Origin: Rathayibacter sp. VKM Ac-2759
GTDB taxonomy: Bacteria > Actinomycetota > Actinomycetes > Actinomycetales > Microbacteriaceae
Direction of reading: 5' to 3'
Assembly (NCBI RefSeq): GCF_009834225.1
Contig: NZ_CP047176.1
Coordinates: 372,001-436,000 of the forward strand
DNA: 64,000 bases
Shown: in pieces, positions 33,858 to 42,387 of the stretch
How the letters are laid out: every line of letters begins with the position of its first letter
How positions within the stretch are numbered: position 1 is the stretch's first letter
Made by a program: the position numbers and the translations under genes
The notes under the pieces: generated by a model
What the model was told of the DNA's origin: nothing
The model's database searches: none
What the model saw: only the letters and a program-made list of their open reading frames with translations

Positions 33858-35279
33858 TCAGCGCGGCGTGTACCGCACCGGCGGGAACGCCGCCCGCACC
33901 AGGGCGCGCAGCGACTCGAGCGACCCCGTCGCCAGGCCCTGCGCCCGGGCCTGCACCAGGATGTTGCCGATCGCCGTCGCCTCGACCGGGCCGGCCAGCA
34001 CGGTCAGCCCGGTGCGGTCGGCCGTCAGCTGGCAGAGCAGCTCGTTCTGCGAGCCGCCGCCGACGACGTGCACCGCGCTGATCCGCGTGCCCGAGAGCGC
34101 GGCGGCCTGCTCGAGCGTCGTCGCGTACGCCTCGGCCAGCGACTCGAGGATCGAGCGCACGAACTCCGCCCGGGTGCGCGGCTGGGCGAGACCGCGCTCG
34201 ACGCACCACTCCACGATGCGGCCGGGGATGTTGCCGGGCGGCGTGAAGCGCTCGTCGGCCGCGTCGAAGGTCGTGATCGGCCCGCGGATCGCGGCGGCCT
34301 CGGCGAGCAGCGACGTCAGGTCGATCCGCTCGCCCGTCTGCTTCTCCCAGGTGCGGATCGACTCCGACAGGAGCCAGAGACCCGACACGTTCTTCAGGAA
34401 GCGGACGCGCCCGTCGACGCCGCCCTCGTTGGTGAAGTTGGCGGCCCGACCCTCCAGCGAGACCACCGGCTTCTCGAGTTCGACGCCGACGAGCGACCAG
34501 GTCCCGCTCGAGATGTACGCGATGTCGTCGTCGGTCGACGGCACCGCGACGACGGCCGAGGCCGTGTCGTGGGAGCCGACGGCGACGACTCCGAGCCGCG
34601 CGGGGGCGCCGAGCTCGGCGGCGACCGCGGGCAGCAGCGGGCCGAGCGCGGAGCCCGGCTCGATCAGCGGCGCGAGGATCTCGTGCGGAAGGTCGAGGCG
34701 CGCGAGGAGCTCGTCGTCCCACGCGCGGGTGTCGGGGCGCAGCAGCCCCGTGGTCGAGGCGTTCGTGATCTCGGTCGCGGCCACGCCGGTCAGCCAGTAG
34801 CCGATCAGGTCCGGGATCAGCAGGGCGCGATCGGCGAGGGCGAGCGTCTCGCGCTCTGCCGCGAACTGGAACAGCGTGTTGAACGGGAGGTGCTGGAGTC
34901 CGTTGCGCCGGTACAGCTCGTCGGCGCCGATGCGGGCGTGCACGTCGGCGACTCCGCGCGCGGTGCGCTCGTCGCGGTAGTGGTACGGCGTGCCGAGCAT
35001 CCGGCCCTCGCGCAGCAGCGCGTAGTCGACGGCCCAGGAGTCGACGCCGATCGAGACGACGTCGGGCTCCTCGCGCAGGGCGTCGGCGAGGCGGGCGCTC
35101 AAGGACCGGTACAGCTCGAGGACGTTCCAGTGCAGGCCCGAGGCCGACGCCTCCGTCACGCGCACCGGCTGGTTCGGGAACCGGGCGATGTGGCGCATCC
35201 GCAGCTCGTCGCGCCCGACGTAGCCGAGGATCACCCGGCCGCTGGTCGCGCCGAGGTCGACGGCGGCGACGGCCTTCAT
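33858..35279 (-). CDS. rhaB: Rhamnulokinase
   Basis: A 473-residue FGGY-family kinase that phosphorylates L-rhamnulose to L-rhamnulose 1-phosphate. The ATP-binding DLGATSGRVILG is at residues 8-19. The family segments IGVDSWAVDYALL and GSHDTASAVVAVP, and the C-terminal VVGGGSQNELLCQ, are clearly present, and IGNILVQARAQG matches RhaB. The start MKAVAAVDLG at 35279 was chosen because it begins the fold directly. It lies 22 bp after the aldolase gene in the same operon. Confidence 0.93.
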   Translation of the reverse strand: MKAVAAVDLGATSGRVILGYVGRDELRMRHIARFPNQPVRVTEASASGLHWNVLELYRSLSARLADALREEPDVVSIGVDSWAVDYALLREGRMLGTPYHYRDERTARGVADVHARIGADELYRRNGLQHLPFNTLFQFAAERETLALADRALLIPDLIGYWLTGVAATEITNASTTGLLRPDTRAWDDELLARLDLPHEILAPLIEPGSALGPLLPAVAAELGAPARLGVVAVGSHDTASAVVAVPSTDDDIAYISSGTWSLVGVELEKPVVSLEGRAANFTNEGGVDGRVRFLKNVSGLWLLSESIRTWEKQTGERIDLTSLLAEAAAIRGPITTFDAADERFTPPGNIPGRIVEWCVERGLAQPRTRAEFVRSILESLAEAYATTLEQAAALSGTRISAVHVVGGGSQNELLCQLTADRTGLTVLAGPVEATAIGNILVQARAQGLATGSLESLRALVRAAFPPVRYTPR

Positions 35280-35301
35280 CGGAGGAGCCTTCCGGTGTCG
35301 G

Positions 35302-37335
35302 TCATCGCAGGAACGCGGCCGCGACGCCAGCATCGACGGGAACGTGGAGTCCCGTGGTGTGCGAGAAGTCGGACGTGCAGAGGGCGAACACCGCGTTGGC
35401 CACGTTCTCGGGGACGACCTCGCGCTTGAGGATGGTGCGCTGGGCGTAGAACCTGCCCAGGTCCTCCTCCTCGATGCCGTAGGTCTTGGCGCGGTTCGCG
35501 CCCCAGCCCGACGCGAAGATCCCGGAGCCGCGCACCACGCCGTCGGGGTTGATCCCGTTGACCTTGATGCCGAACTCGCCGAGCTCGGCCGCGAGCAGGC
35601 GGACCTGGTGCGCCTGGTCGGCCTTCGTCGCCGAGTAGGCGATGTTGTTGGGGCCGGCGAACACCGAGTTCTTCGACGAGATGTAGATGATGTCGCCGCC
35701 GAGCCCTTGATCGACGAGGACCCGGGCGGCCGCCTTCGAGACGAGGAACGAGCCCTTCGCCATCACGTTGTGCTGCAGGTCCCAGTCGGCCTCCGTGGTG
35801 TCGAACAGCGACTTCGAGAGCGAGAGACCGGCGTTGTTGACGACCAGGTCGAGCCCGCCGAAGGCGAGCACGGTGGCATCGACCGCGGCCTGCACGGCGG
35901 CCTCGTCCGAGACGTTCGCGGCGATGCCCACCGCGACGTCCGTCGAGCCGAGCTCGGCCGCGGCGGCCCGCGCCTTCGCGAGGTCGAGGTCGGCGATGAC
36001 GACGCAGGCGCCCTCGGCGGCGAGGCGGGTGGCGATGGCCTTGCCGATGCCCGAGGCGGCACCGGTCACGAGTGCGATGCGGGAGGCGAGCGGCTTCGGC
36101 TTCGGCATCCGCTGCAGCTTCGCCTCCTCGAGCGCCCAGTACTCGATGCGGAACTTCTCGGCCTCGTCGATCGGCGCGTAGGTCGAGATCGCCTCGGCGC
36201 CGCGCATCACGTTGATCGCGTTGACGTAGAACTCGCCGGCCACGCGAGCGGTCTGCTTGTTCGCGCCGTACGAGAACATGCCGACGCCGGGCACCAGCAC
36301 GACCAGCGGATCGGCGCCGCGGATCGCGGGGCTCTCGGGAGTCGCGTGCGCGTCGTAGTAGGCCTGGTAGTCGGCGCGGTACGCCTCGTGCAGCGCGGGG
36401 AGGCGCTCGAGGATCTCGGCGACGGAGGCGGTGGCCGGCAGATCGACGAGGAGCGGCTTCACCTTGGTGCGGAGGAAGTGGTCGGGGCAGGAGGTGCCCA
36501 GCGCGGCGAGGCGCGGGTGCTCGGTGCTCGCGAGGAAGTCGAGGACCTCGGGCGAGTCGGTGTAGTGGCCGACCTGGGGCCGGTCGTGCGAGGCGATCGC
36601 GCGCAGGTGCGGAGCGAGGGCGGCGGCCTTGGCGCGGCGCTCCTGCTCGGGCAGGGCGGCGAAGCCCTCGAGCGGCGCGCCGAACGGCTCGGGGGCGCCG
36701 TGCTCGGCGATGTAGGCCGCCGCGGTCTCGATGATCCGCAGCGAGTTCGCCTCCGCCTCCTCGCTGGTGTCGCCCCACGCGGTGATGCCGTGGCCGCCGA
36801 GGATCGCCCCGATGACCCCGGGGTTCGCCTCCTTGATCGCGGCGATGTCGAGGCCGAGCTGGAAGCCGGGTCGGCGCCACGGGACCCAGGCGACGGTTCC
36901 GCCGAAGGCCTCGGCGGTGAGGCGCTCGCCGTCGGCGGCCGTCGCGAACGCGATGCCGGAGTCGGGGTGCAGGTGGTCGACGTGCGCCGCGTCGACGAGG
37001 CCGTGCATCGCGGTGTCGATCGAGGGGGCGGCTCCGCCCTTGCCGTGCAGTGTGTAGTCGAAGGCGGCGACCATCTCGTCCTCGCGCTCGAGGCCCGGGT
37101 AGACGTCGGCGAGCGCGCGGAGGCGGTCGAGCCGCAGCACGGCGAGGCCGGCCTCGGTGAGCGTGCCCAGGTCGCCTCCGGAGCCCTTGACCCAGAGGAG
37201 CTCGACGGGCTCACCCGTCACGGGGTCGGTCTCGACGCCCTTCGCGGAGGTGTTGCCGCCCGCGTAGTTCGTGTTCTTCGGGTCGGCGCCGAGGCGGTTC
37301 GAGCGGGCGATGAGCTCCGCGGCGGTCGAGGCCAT
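35302..37335 (-). CDS. Bifunctional rhamnulose-1-phosphate aldolase / SDR (lactaldehyde dehydrogenase) fusion
   Basis: A 677-residue fusion. Residues 1 to about 390 are a class II aldolase (AGGNTSAKG, HVDHLHPDSGIAFA and ILGGHGITAWG supplying metal histidines). Residues about 420-677 are a short-chain dehydrogenase (VTGAASGIGKAIATRLA, VVNNAGLSL, then YSATKADQAHQ). The aldolase splits L-rhamnulose 1-phosphate to DHAP and L-lactaldehyde; the SDR domain would oxidise lactaldehyde to lactate. The ATG at 37335 has GGAG at 5 nt spacing and was chosen over an upstream ATG at 37374. It is the first gene of the operon. Confidence 0.93.
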   Translation of the reverse strand: MASTAAELIARSNRLGADPKNTNYAGGNTSAKGVETDPVTGEPVELLWVKGSGGDLGTLTEAGLAVLRLDRLRALADVYPGLEREDEMVAAFDYTLHGKGGAAPSIDTAMHGLVDAAHVDHLHPDSGIAFATAADGERLTAEAFGGTVAWVPWRRPGFQLGLDIAAIKEANPGVIGAILGGHGITAWGDTSEEAEANSLRIIETAAAYIAEHGAPEPFGAPLEGFAALPEQERRAKAAALAPHLRAIASHDRPQVGHYTDSPEVLDFLASTEHPRLAALGTSCPDHFLRTKVKPLLVDLPATASVAEILERLPALHEAYRADYQAYYDAHATPESPAIRGADPLVVLVPGVGMFSYGANKQTARVAGEFYVNAINVMRGAEAISTYAPIDEAEKFRIEYWALEEAKLQRMPKPKPLASRIALVTGAASGIGKAIATRLAAEGACVVIADLDLAKARAAAAELGSTDVAVGIAANVSDEAAVQAAVDATVLAFGGLDLVVNNAGLSLSKSLFDTTEADWDLQHNVMAKGSFLVSKAAARVLVDQGLGGDIIYISSKNSVFAGPNNIAYSATKADQAHQVRLLAAELGEFGIKVNGINPDGVVRGSGIFASGWGANRAKTYGIEEEDLGRFYAQRTILKREVVPENVANAVFALCTSDFSHTTGLHVPVDAGVAAAFLR

Positions 37336-37361
37336 GACTACTCCGTCTGTCTGATCGAAAA

Positions 37362-37385
37362 TGTTAACTGTCACAGAAGCTAACA
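37362..37385. promoter_or_regulatory. Operator-like inverted repeat upstream of the rhamnose operon
   Basis: TGTTA (37362-37366) and TAACA (37381-37385) form an inverted repeat around CTGTCACAG, itself a 9-bp palindrome. It lies 27 bp before the aldolase start, next to the DeoR gene, and is the likely DeoR binding site. Confidence 0.55.
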
Positions 37386-37433
37386 GGAGCGGCCGAGTGC
37401 GTCAACGGGCGTCCGGGCCGCTGGGGCGACGGA

Positions 37434-38180
37434 TCAGCGCAGCTCGACCAGCCCGCGGAACGGCTCGAGGCGCTCGTCGGCGGGATCGAGCTCGGTGACC
37501 ATCACGCTGATCGCCTCCCAGTCGAGCGCCCGCGCGAGTGCCGAGCGCTCGAGCTTCGACGAGTCGACCAGCAGCACCGTCTCGCTCGACGCGGCCACGA
37601 AGACCCGCTTGACCTGCGCCTCCTGCAGCGTGACCTCGCTGGTCCCGGCGGTCGAGACGGCGGAGGCGGAGGTGAAGAAGCGGTCGTAGTGCAGCTCGGC
37701 GGCACTCGCGCAGGCGAGCGGGCCGACGAAGCTGTCGGTCTCCTCCTCGAGCTCGCCGCCGATCAGGACGACGCGGCCGCGGGTGGCCCGGGCGCTGGCG
37801 TGGTTCTCGAGCGAGTTCGTGGCGATCAGCAGCCCCGGCGACTCCCGGGCGGCGCCGAGGAGGGTGCCCGTGGTCGAGGAGGCGTCGACCGCGATCGCCC
37901 CGGACGAGGGCACGAGCGCCACGCTCTTGCGGGCGATCTCGCGCTTCGCCGCGGCTCCGGCGGCGAGGCGCTCGGCGAAGGGGCGCGGGCGCAGCGCGGC
38001 GACGGCCCCGCCGCGGACCCGGCTGAGCCGGCCCTCCGCCTCGAGATCGGCGAGATCGCGGCGCACCGTCATGGTCGAGACGTCGAGCTCGGCGGCCGCG
38101 TCGTCGAGGCGGATGGCGCCGTCGCGCTCGAGGAGGCCGATCAGCCGAGCGCGCCGCTCCGCGGAGTCCACCGTGGCCAT
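37434..38180 (-). CDS. DeoR family transcriptional regulator of the rhamnose operon
   Basis: A 248-residue DeoR-type repressor. The helix-turn-helix is LDDAAAELDVSTMTVRRDL (residues 25-43), and the effector domain (about 80-235) is the DeoRC fold with VDASSTTGTL and IGGELEEETDSFVGPL. Such domains sense phosphorylated sugars, here perhaps L-rhamnulose 1-phosphate. The gene is upstream of the aldolase gene on the same strand, separated by 99 bp that hold the operator, so it is probably autoregulated. Confidence 0.88.
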   Translation of the reverse strand: MATVDSAERRARLIGLLERDGAIRLDDAAAELDVSTMTVRRDLADLEAEGRLSRVRGGAVAALRPRPFAERLAAGAAAKREIARKSVALVPSSGAIAVDASSTTGTLLGAARESPGLLIATNSLENHASARATRGRVVLIGGELEEETDSFVGPLACASAAELHYDRFFTSASAVSTAGTSEVTLQEAQVKRVFVAASSETVLLVDSSKLERSALARALDWEAISVMVTELDPADERLEPFRGLVELR

Positions 38181-38300
38181 GCCGCTCCCGTCCGCCGGCG
38201 CTCGGGCGCCCGCGCCGTCGAGCGTACTGGCGGGGCGGCGGCCGCGCGGGTCGGCCCTCGTCGCGGAGGGCGGGGAGGACGAGCCTCCCCGCCACCGCGC

Positions 38301-38723
38301 TCACTCGCCCCAGGCGACCTCGAGGTCCATGACCCAGGTGACGCCGAAGCGGTCGCGGACCATGCCGTAGAGCGGCGACCAGGAGGCCGGCCCGAGCGGC
38401 ACGACGACCGCGGCGCCCTCCGAGAGGGTCGCCCAGTAGCCCTGGAGCTCCTCGGCGTCGGTGCCGCGCACCGAGACGAACACCGGGATCGTGCCCGGCT
38501 CGTAGGGCGTGTGCGACGGCACGTCGTACGCCATCACGTGGAAGCCCGCCTCGGAGGCGACCTGGCCCCACATCAGCTGGTCCGCCTCCTCGGGCGCGGT
38601 GACGTTGTGCGCGTCGGCGTAGCTCAGCGCGTCGAGCCGGCCGCCGAAGACGGACTGGTAGAAGGCGAGCGCCTCGCGCGCCTGGCCGCGGAAGTTGAGG
38701 TGGGTCGTGGTGGTGATGCTCAT
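38301..38723 (-). CDS. VOC/PhnB-like glyoxalase-fold protein
   Basis: A 140-residue protein of the vicinal-oxygen-chelate superfamily, PhnB-like: NFRGQAREALAFYQSVFGG at the N-terminus, followed by repeated beta-alpha-beta elements and a C-terminal FGVTWVMDLEVAWGE. Such proteins act as dioxygenase-, fosfomycin- or lactoylglutathione-type enzymes or as binding proteins; the function is not assignable. It is divergent from the WYL regulator at 38822, which very probably represses it. Confidence 0.87.
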   Translation of the reverse strand: MSITTTTHLNFRGQAREALAFYQSVFGGRLDALSYADAHNVTAPEEADQLMWGQVASEAGFHVMAYDVPSHTPYEPGTIPVFVSVRGTDAEELQGYWATLSEGAAVVVPLGPASWSPLYGMVRDRFGVTWVMDLEVAWGE

Positions 38724-38776
38724 GTCTGCTCCTCGAATCGCCGGGATCCGTTCCCGGTGAGACCGACTCTCGCCTC

Positions 38777-38803
38777 AGAAGAGGACAGTCGAGGTCCTCT
38801 TCT
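38777..38803. promoter_or_regulatory. Perfect inverted repeat between the VOC and WYL genes
   Basis: AGAAGAGGAC (38777-38786) and GTCCTCTTCT (38794-38803) are exact complements across 7 nt. It is centrally placed in the divergent promoter and is the likely operator of the WYL regulator. Confidence 0.7.
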
Positions 38804-38821
38804 CGACATAGCATCGGGAGC

Positions 38822-39763
38822 ATGATCCCGGCCTCCTCCCGCATGCTCCAGCTGCTCTCGCTCCTTCAGCTGCGCCGGGTCTGGCCGGGGGAGCTGCTCT
38901 CGGAGCGGCTCGGGATCACGCCGCGGACGGTGCGCCGCGATATCGACCGGCTGCGCGAGCTGGGGTACCGGATCCGCGCGATCAAGGGTCCCGACGGCGG
39001 CTACCGCCTCGAGGCCGGCTCCGAGCTGCCCCCGCTGCTGTTCGACGACGAGCAGGCGCTGGCGCTCGCGGCCGCGCTGCAGGCGGTGCCCGTCGCGGGG
39101 CTCGAGGAGGCGTCGGCGCGGGCCCTCGCGGCCGTGCGGCAGGTGCTGCCCGAGCGGCTCCGGCACCGGCTCGACGCCCTGCGCTTCACGACGGTGGCTC
39201 CGGAGGCGCCGGCCGTGGCTCCCGAGGTGCTCGTCGCGGTCACCGCGGCCGTGCGGGCGCGCGAGGTGCTGCGCTTCGACTACGGCTCGGCCGAGGCGCC
39301 GCGCCGCGTCGAACCGCACCACCTCGTGTCGCGCGAGGGCCGCTGGTACCTCGTCGGGTGGGACCTCGACCGGGAGGACTGGCGCGTGTTCCGCGTCGAC
39401 CGGGTGGCGCCCCGGACTCCGCGGGGCGCGCGCTTCACGCGGCGTCGCGTGCCCGGAGGCGGCGTCGCGGCGTTCCTCGACGCCCGGTTCAAGGGCGGCG
39501 AGGCCGGCGGCGGCTGGCCGTGCCAGGGGACCGTGACGCTGCGGCTGCCCGTGAGCCGGGTCGAGCCCTTCGCGGGCGACGGGGCGGTCGAGGATCTCGG
39601 CGACGACGGCTGCCGTCTCTCGCTCGGGGCGTGGACCTGGGAGGCGCTCGCCGCGTCGTTCGGGCGGTTCGGCGGCGAGATGTCCGCGGCGGAGCCGGCC
39701 GAGCTCGCCGAGGCGTTCGGGGTGCTGGCCCGCCGGTTCGACGCGGCGGCCGCGGATCGATGA
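38822..39763 (+). CDS. YafY-type transcriptional regulator (HTH + WYL domain)
   Basis: A 313-residue regulator. Residues about 5-60 are an HTH_11-type domain (LLSERLGITPRTVRRDIDRL), followed by the YafY linker (YRIRAIKGPDGGYRLEAG). The WYL domain lies at about 140-210 (WYLVGWDLDREDWRVFRVDR). WYL domains bind ligands or nucleic acid and regulate stress or metabolic genes. It is divergent from the VOC gene and precedes the bacteriocin cluster. Confidence 0.9.
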   Translation: MIPASSRMLQLLSLLQLRRVWPGELLSERLGITPRTVRRDIDRLRELGYRIRAIKGPDGGYRLEAGSELPPLLFDDEQALALAAALQAVPVAGLEEASARALAAVRQVLPERLRHRLDALRFTTVAPEAPAVAPEVLVAVTAAVRAREVLRFDYGSAEAPRRVEPHHLVSREGRWYLVGWDLDREDWRVFRVDRVAPRTPRGARFTRRRVPGGGVAAFLDARFKGGEAGGGWPCQGTVTLRLPVSRVEPFAGDGAVEDLGDDGCRLSLGAWTWEALAASFGRFGGEMSAAEPAELAEAFGVLARRFDAAAADR

Positions 39764-39931
39764 GGGTCTGAGGCTCCTCCACAGCCCGGATTCCGCGCCC
39801 GATCTCCCAAGCTCCATCCAGGCGTGGTCATACTCGGTTGGGACCGGGCGTACGGTTCCCACGCTGCCCTCGACGCAGCCCGCATCGCCCGCTCCGGCGA
39901 CGGCACTCCGAGATCAGAAACGGGTCCCACC

Positions 39932-40249
39932 ATGTCCTTCCGCACCCCCGGCTCCCGCCGCTCCCGCCGCTCCCTCCTCGCCGGCCTCGCCCTGGCGGGC
40001 ACGATCCTGGCCGCTCCGGCAGCCGCCGCCGCCTACACGACGTCGTATCCGGAGGGAGGGACCTGGATCCACGGAGTGAGCAGCGGGACGGTGCTGTCGT
40101 CGTACCAGCACGGGTCGCGGTGGCACCGGGCCTCTGTCGACAACGGGACGGTGTACCGGTCGTCGTGCCGAGCGCCCTCCGGCACGGCTGCGGTCAGCGC
40201 GCCCGCGCGGCCGCTCCAGGTCGACTACGCCTACTACAGCTTCTGCTGA
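39932..40249 (+). CDS. Lactococcin 972-family bacteriocin precursor
   Basis: A 105-residue precursor with a signal peptide (RSLLAGLALAGTILAAPAAA, residues about 13-32) and a predicted cut after the alanine run at about residue 34. The mature 71 residues begin YTTSYPEGGTWIHG and contain SSYQHGSRWHRASVDNG, matching the lactococcin 972 pattern EGTWxxG...YxHxSxxHxAxV. Lactococcin 972 blocks septum formation through lipid II. This one has two cysteines (79 and 105, the last residue), absent from lactococcin 972 itself, so a disulfide loop is possible. The next two genes encode the cognate membrane protein and ATPase. The start at 39932 gives the signal peptide; the upstream in-frame reading lacks it. 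Confidence 0.88.
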   Translation: MSFRTPGSRRSRRSLLAGLALAGTILAAPAAAAAYTTSYPEGGTWIHGVSSGTVLSSYQHGSRWHRASVDNGTVYRSSCRAPSGTAAVSAPARPLQVDYAYYSFC

Positions 40250-40262
40250 GCCGCCGTTCGTC

Positions 40263-40290
40263 GGTGGGTGGGGCTCAGGCCCCGCCCACC
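40263..40290 (+). terminator. Hairpin between bacteriocin and membrane-protein genes (attenuator)
   Basis: GGTGGGTGGGGC pairs with GCCCCGCCCACC (11 of 12 Watson-Crick pairs, the other G-T) around a TCAG loop. It lies 13 bp after the bacteriocin stop and 20 bp before the next start. It may lower expression of the exporter genes relative to the peptide. Confidence 0.7.
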
Positions 40291-40309
40291 CCTGCAGCGG
40301 GGGAGAGCT

Positions 40310-42364
40310 GTGAGAAGCAGAAGTGTGGTTCTGGGGTACGTCCTCGCCGTCGTCCTCGCGGCCCTGCTCTCGGTGGTCTTCGTGCGCGCCTTCGACGCAC
40401 GCGGGCCCGTCTGGAACGGCGGCTGGCAGTTGCGCGTGTCGGGTGAGGCCACTCCAGGACTCCGCGCCGACGAGCTCTACCGCCGGCTCGCGGCTCTGGT
40501 GGAGCACCGGGGGATCGACCTGGTCCGCTTCGTCGAGGACTCCGACCATCCGGCGACGGTGCGCCACCTCTTCGTCGCGGGCGACGGCGCTGCTGCCGAG
40601 CTGCTGCGCGACGGGTACGGCGCCGTGGACACCTCGCGGACGACCACCGTCGAGCCGCTGCTCGACCTCGGTTCGCTCGATCCTCGAGGGGCGTACCTCG
40701 TCGGTGGTGAACGCGACGATGCAGTGGCCGTGCTCGCGGTGATGGAGGCCGAGGGATGGTCGGGCGAGGTCTCGCCGTACGCCTCCGGGATCGACGTCGA
40801 CACGTACCGGGAGTACGGAGACCTGATGCGGGTGCTCGGCGTCGCGCTCCTCGGGGTCGCCGTCCTGGTCGGCGCGGGCACCCTGCTCCGGAGCCGTGCG
40901 CACGGTGTGCAGCGCCTGCACGGCGCAGGATCGATCGGGATCCTCGTCGCGGAGTGGAGGCATCTCGCTCGGCCGGTGATCGCTCTGTCGGTCGGCGGCC
41001 TCGCGATGCTGGCGGGTCTGCTGAGCACTCTGAACGGGCTGGCCCAGCTGCCGACGATCGTCGGGCTCTTCGCGCGGCTGCTCGGGCTCCTCCTGCTCAC
41101 GGCCGTCGTCGCGCACGTCCTGTCGATCGCGCTCACCGACGGCCGTCGAGTGATCGACCAGGTCAAGGGTGAGATCGACGGCTGGTGGGTCCTGGTCGGC
41201 GTCTACGCCGTGCGTGTCCCCGCCGTTCTGGTCCTGCTCGCCGTCGTCGCAGCGCTGGGGCAGAGCGCCCGTGTCGCCGACATCGAGAACCGGGGCCGCG
41301 AGTTCTGGAGAACGGCCGGCGATGCCGTCACGATCGGGATCCGCGGGTACGGGGGAGAGGACGACTACCGGGCCGCGATCCCGGGCTTCGCCGCTCTCAT
41401 CGCGGCGGAGGCCTCTGCGGGGCACGTCGTCCTCGTCGAGCAGTCGATGGGGGAGGAGCGCGGTGTGCTCCTCGTCGACGAGGGGTACCTCCGCGCCGTC
41501 GAGGTGACGGACGGTGGCGGAGAGCGGATCACCGACGTCCCGGACGGCGCCGTCACCGTTCTGGAGCCCGAGGGCGTCCCGGTCGAGCGGAGCCGAGCAG
41601 CGGTCGCTGAGCTCCGTCAGTGGCAGGAGGTGCAATCGGCGGTCTCCCTGCCCTCCCCGGAGACCGTCGATCTTCCCGTCGACGAGCGCACGATCCCCGC
41701 CGGCCAGAAGCTCTTCACCTTCCGGACCAGCGACCACGACCCTCTCGCGACCGAGACGATGCTCGAGGATCCGATCGTGATCGTCCTGCCCTCGGTCTCG
41801 GTGATCGCCCCCTCGGAGCTCTTCTCAGCGCTCACCCGTGGCGCCGTCGTCTTCACCGATCCCGGGTCGGTCGCGGCGGCGATCGAGGACAGGGGGCTCT
41901 CCGAGGTCGTCGCCTTCATCACGCCCGTCGCCTACCAGGCGAACGAGCAGTATCAGCGAGCACTCGGCACCCACTCGATCAATCTGATCGGTCTCGCCGG
42001 GAGTGCGGTGGTCGTCCTGCTCACCGGACTCCTTGCGGCGATGGTGCTCGTCGAGAAGGACCGGCGACGTGCCTTCGTCCACCACTTCTCGGGGCTCGGA
42101 CCGCTGTCCGCGCACCGGACGGGGCTCCTGCTCGAGGGGGTGCTGCTGGCGGCGACGCTCGTGCTCGCAGTCGCGCCGATGTGGTTCCGAGATCCGCGGG
42201 ACGTGCAGACCGTCCTCGACCTCGGCACGGTCGACACCTCGACCTTCGTCATCGAGCAGACCGCGCTGGCGGTGACGGTGACCGTGCTCAGCGGCGCGCT
42301 CCTCGTCGCGTGCCTCGGGCTCGCGCACGTCCGCGCGGCCCGCTCGCGCTCCGTCGACTCCTGA
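40310..42364 (+). CDS. Bacteriocin-associated integral membrane protein (DUF1430 / lactococcin 972 cluster)
   Basis: A 684-residue membrane protein with an FtsX/MacB-like layout. It has TM1 at about 6-25, an outer domain to about 170, TM2 172-193, TM3 222-240, TM4 252-275, TM5 293-316, a second large outer domain, and three C-terminal TMs. Proteins of this type occur next to lactococcin 972-like peptides with an ATPase and are thought to export the peptide or give immunity. GTG at 40310 is preferred, with GGGAG about 5 nt upstream; the first residues are VRSRSVVLGYVL. It is followed at 42388 by its ATPase. Confidence 0.85.
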   Translation: MRSRSVVLGYVLAVVLAALLSVVFVRAFDARGPVWNGGWQLRVSGEATPGLRADELYRRLAALVEHRGIDLVRFVEDSDHPATVRHLFVAGDGAAAELLRDGYGAVDTSRTTTVEPLLDLGSLDPRGAYLVGGERDDAVAVLAVMEAEGWSGEVSPYASGIDVDTYREYGDLMRVLGVALLGVAVLVGAGTLLRSRAHGVQRLHGAGSIGILVAEWRHLARPVIALSVGGLAMLAGLLSTLNGLAQLPTIVGLFARLLGLLLLTAVVAHVLSIALTDGRRVIDQVKGEIDGWWVLVGVYAVRVPAVLVLLAVVAALGQSARVADIENRGREFWRTAGDAVTIGIRGYGGEDDYRAAIPGFAALIAAEASAGHVVLVEQSMGEERGVLLVDEGYLRAVEVTDGGGERITDVPDGAVTVLEPEGVPVERSRAAVAELRQWQEVQSAVSLPSPETVDLPVDERTIPAGQKLFTFRTSDHDPLATETMLEDPIVIVLPSVSVIAPSELFSALTRGAVVFTDPGSVAAAIEDRGLSEVVAFITPVAYQANEQYQRALGTHSINLIGLAGSAVVVLLTGLLAAMVLVEKDRRRAFVHHFSGLGPLSAHRTGLLLEGVLLAATLVLAVAPMWFRDPRDVQTVLDLGTVDTSTFVIEQTALAVTVTVLSGALLVACLGLAHVRAARSRSVDS

Positions 42365-42387
42365 CCCCCGACCTCGAAAGGGACACC

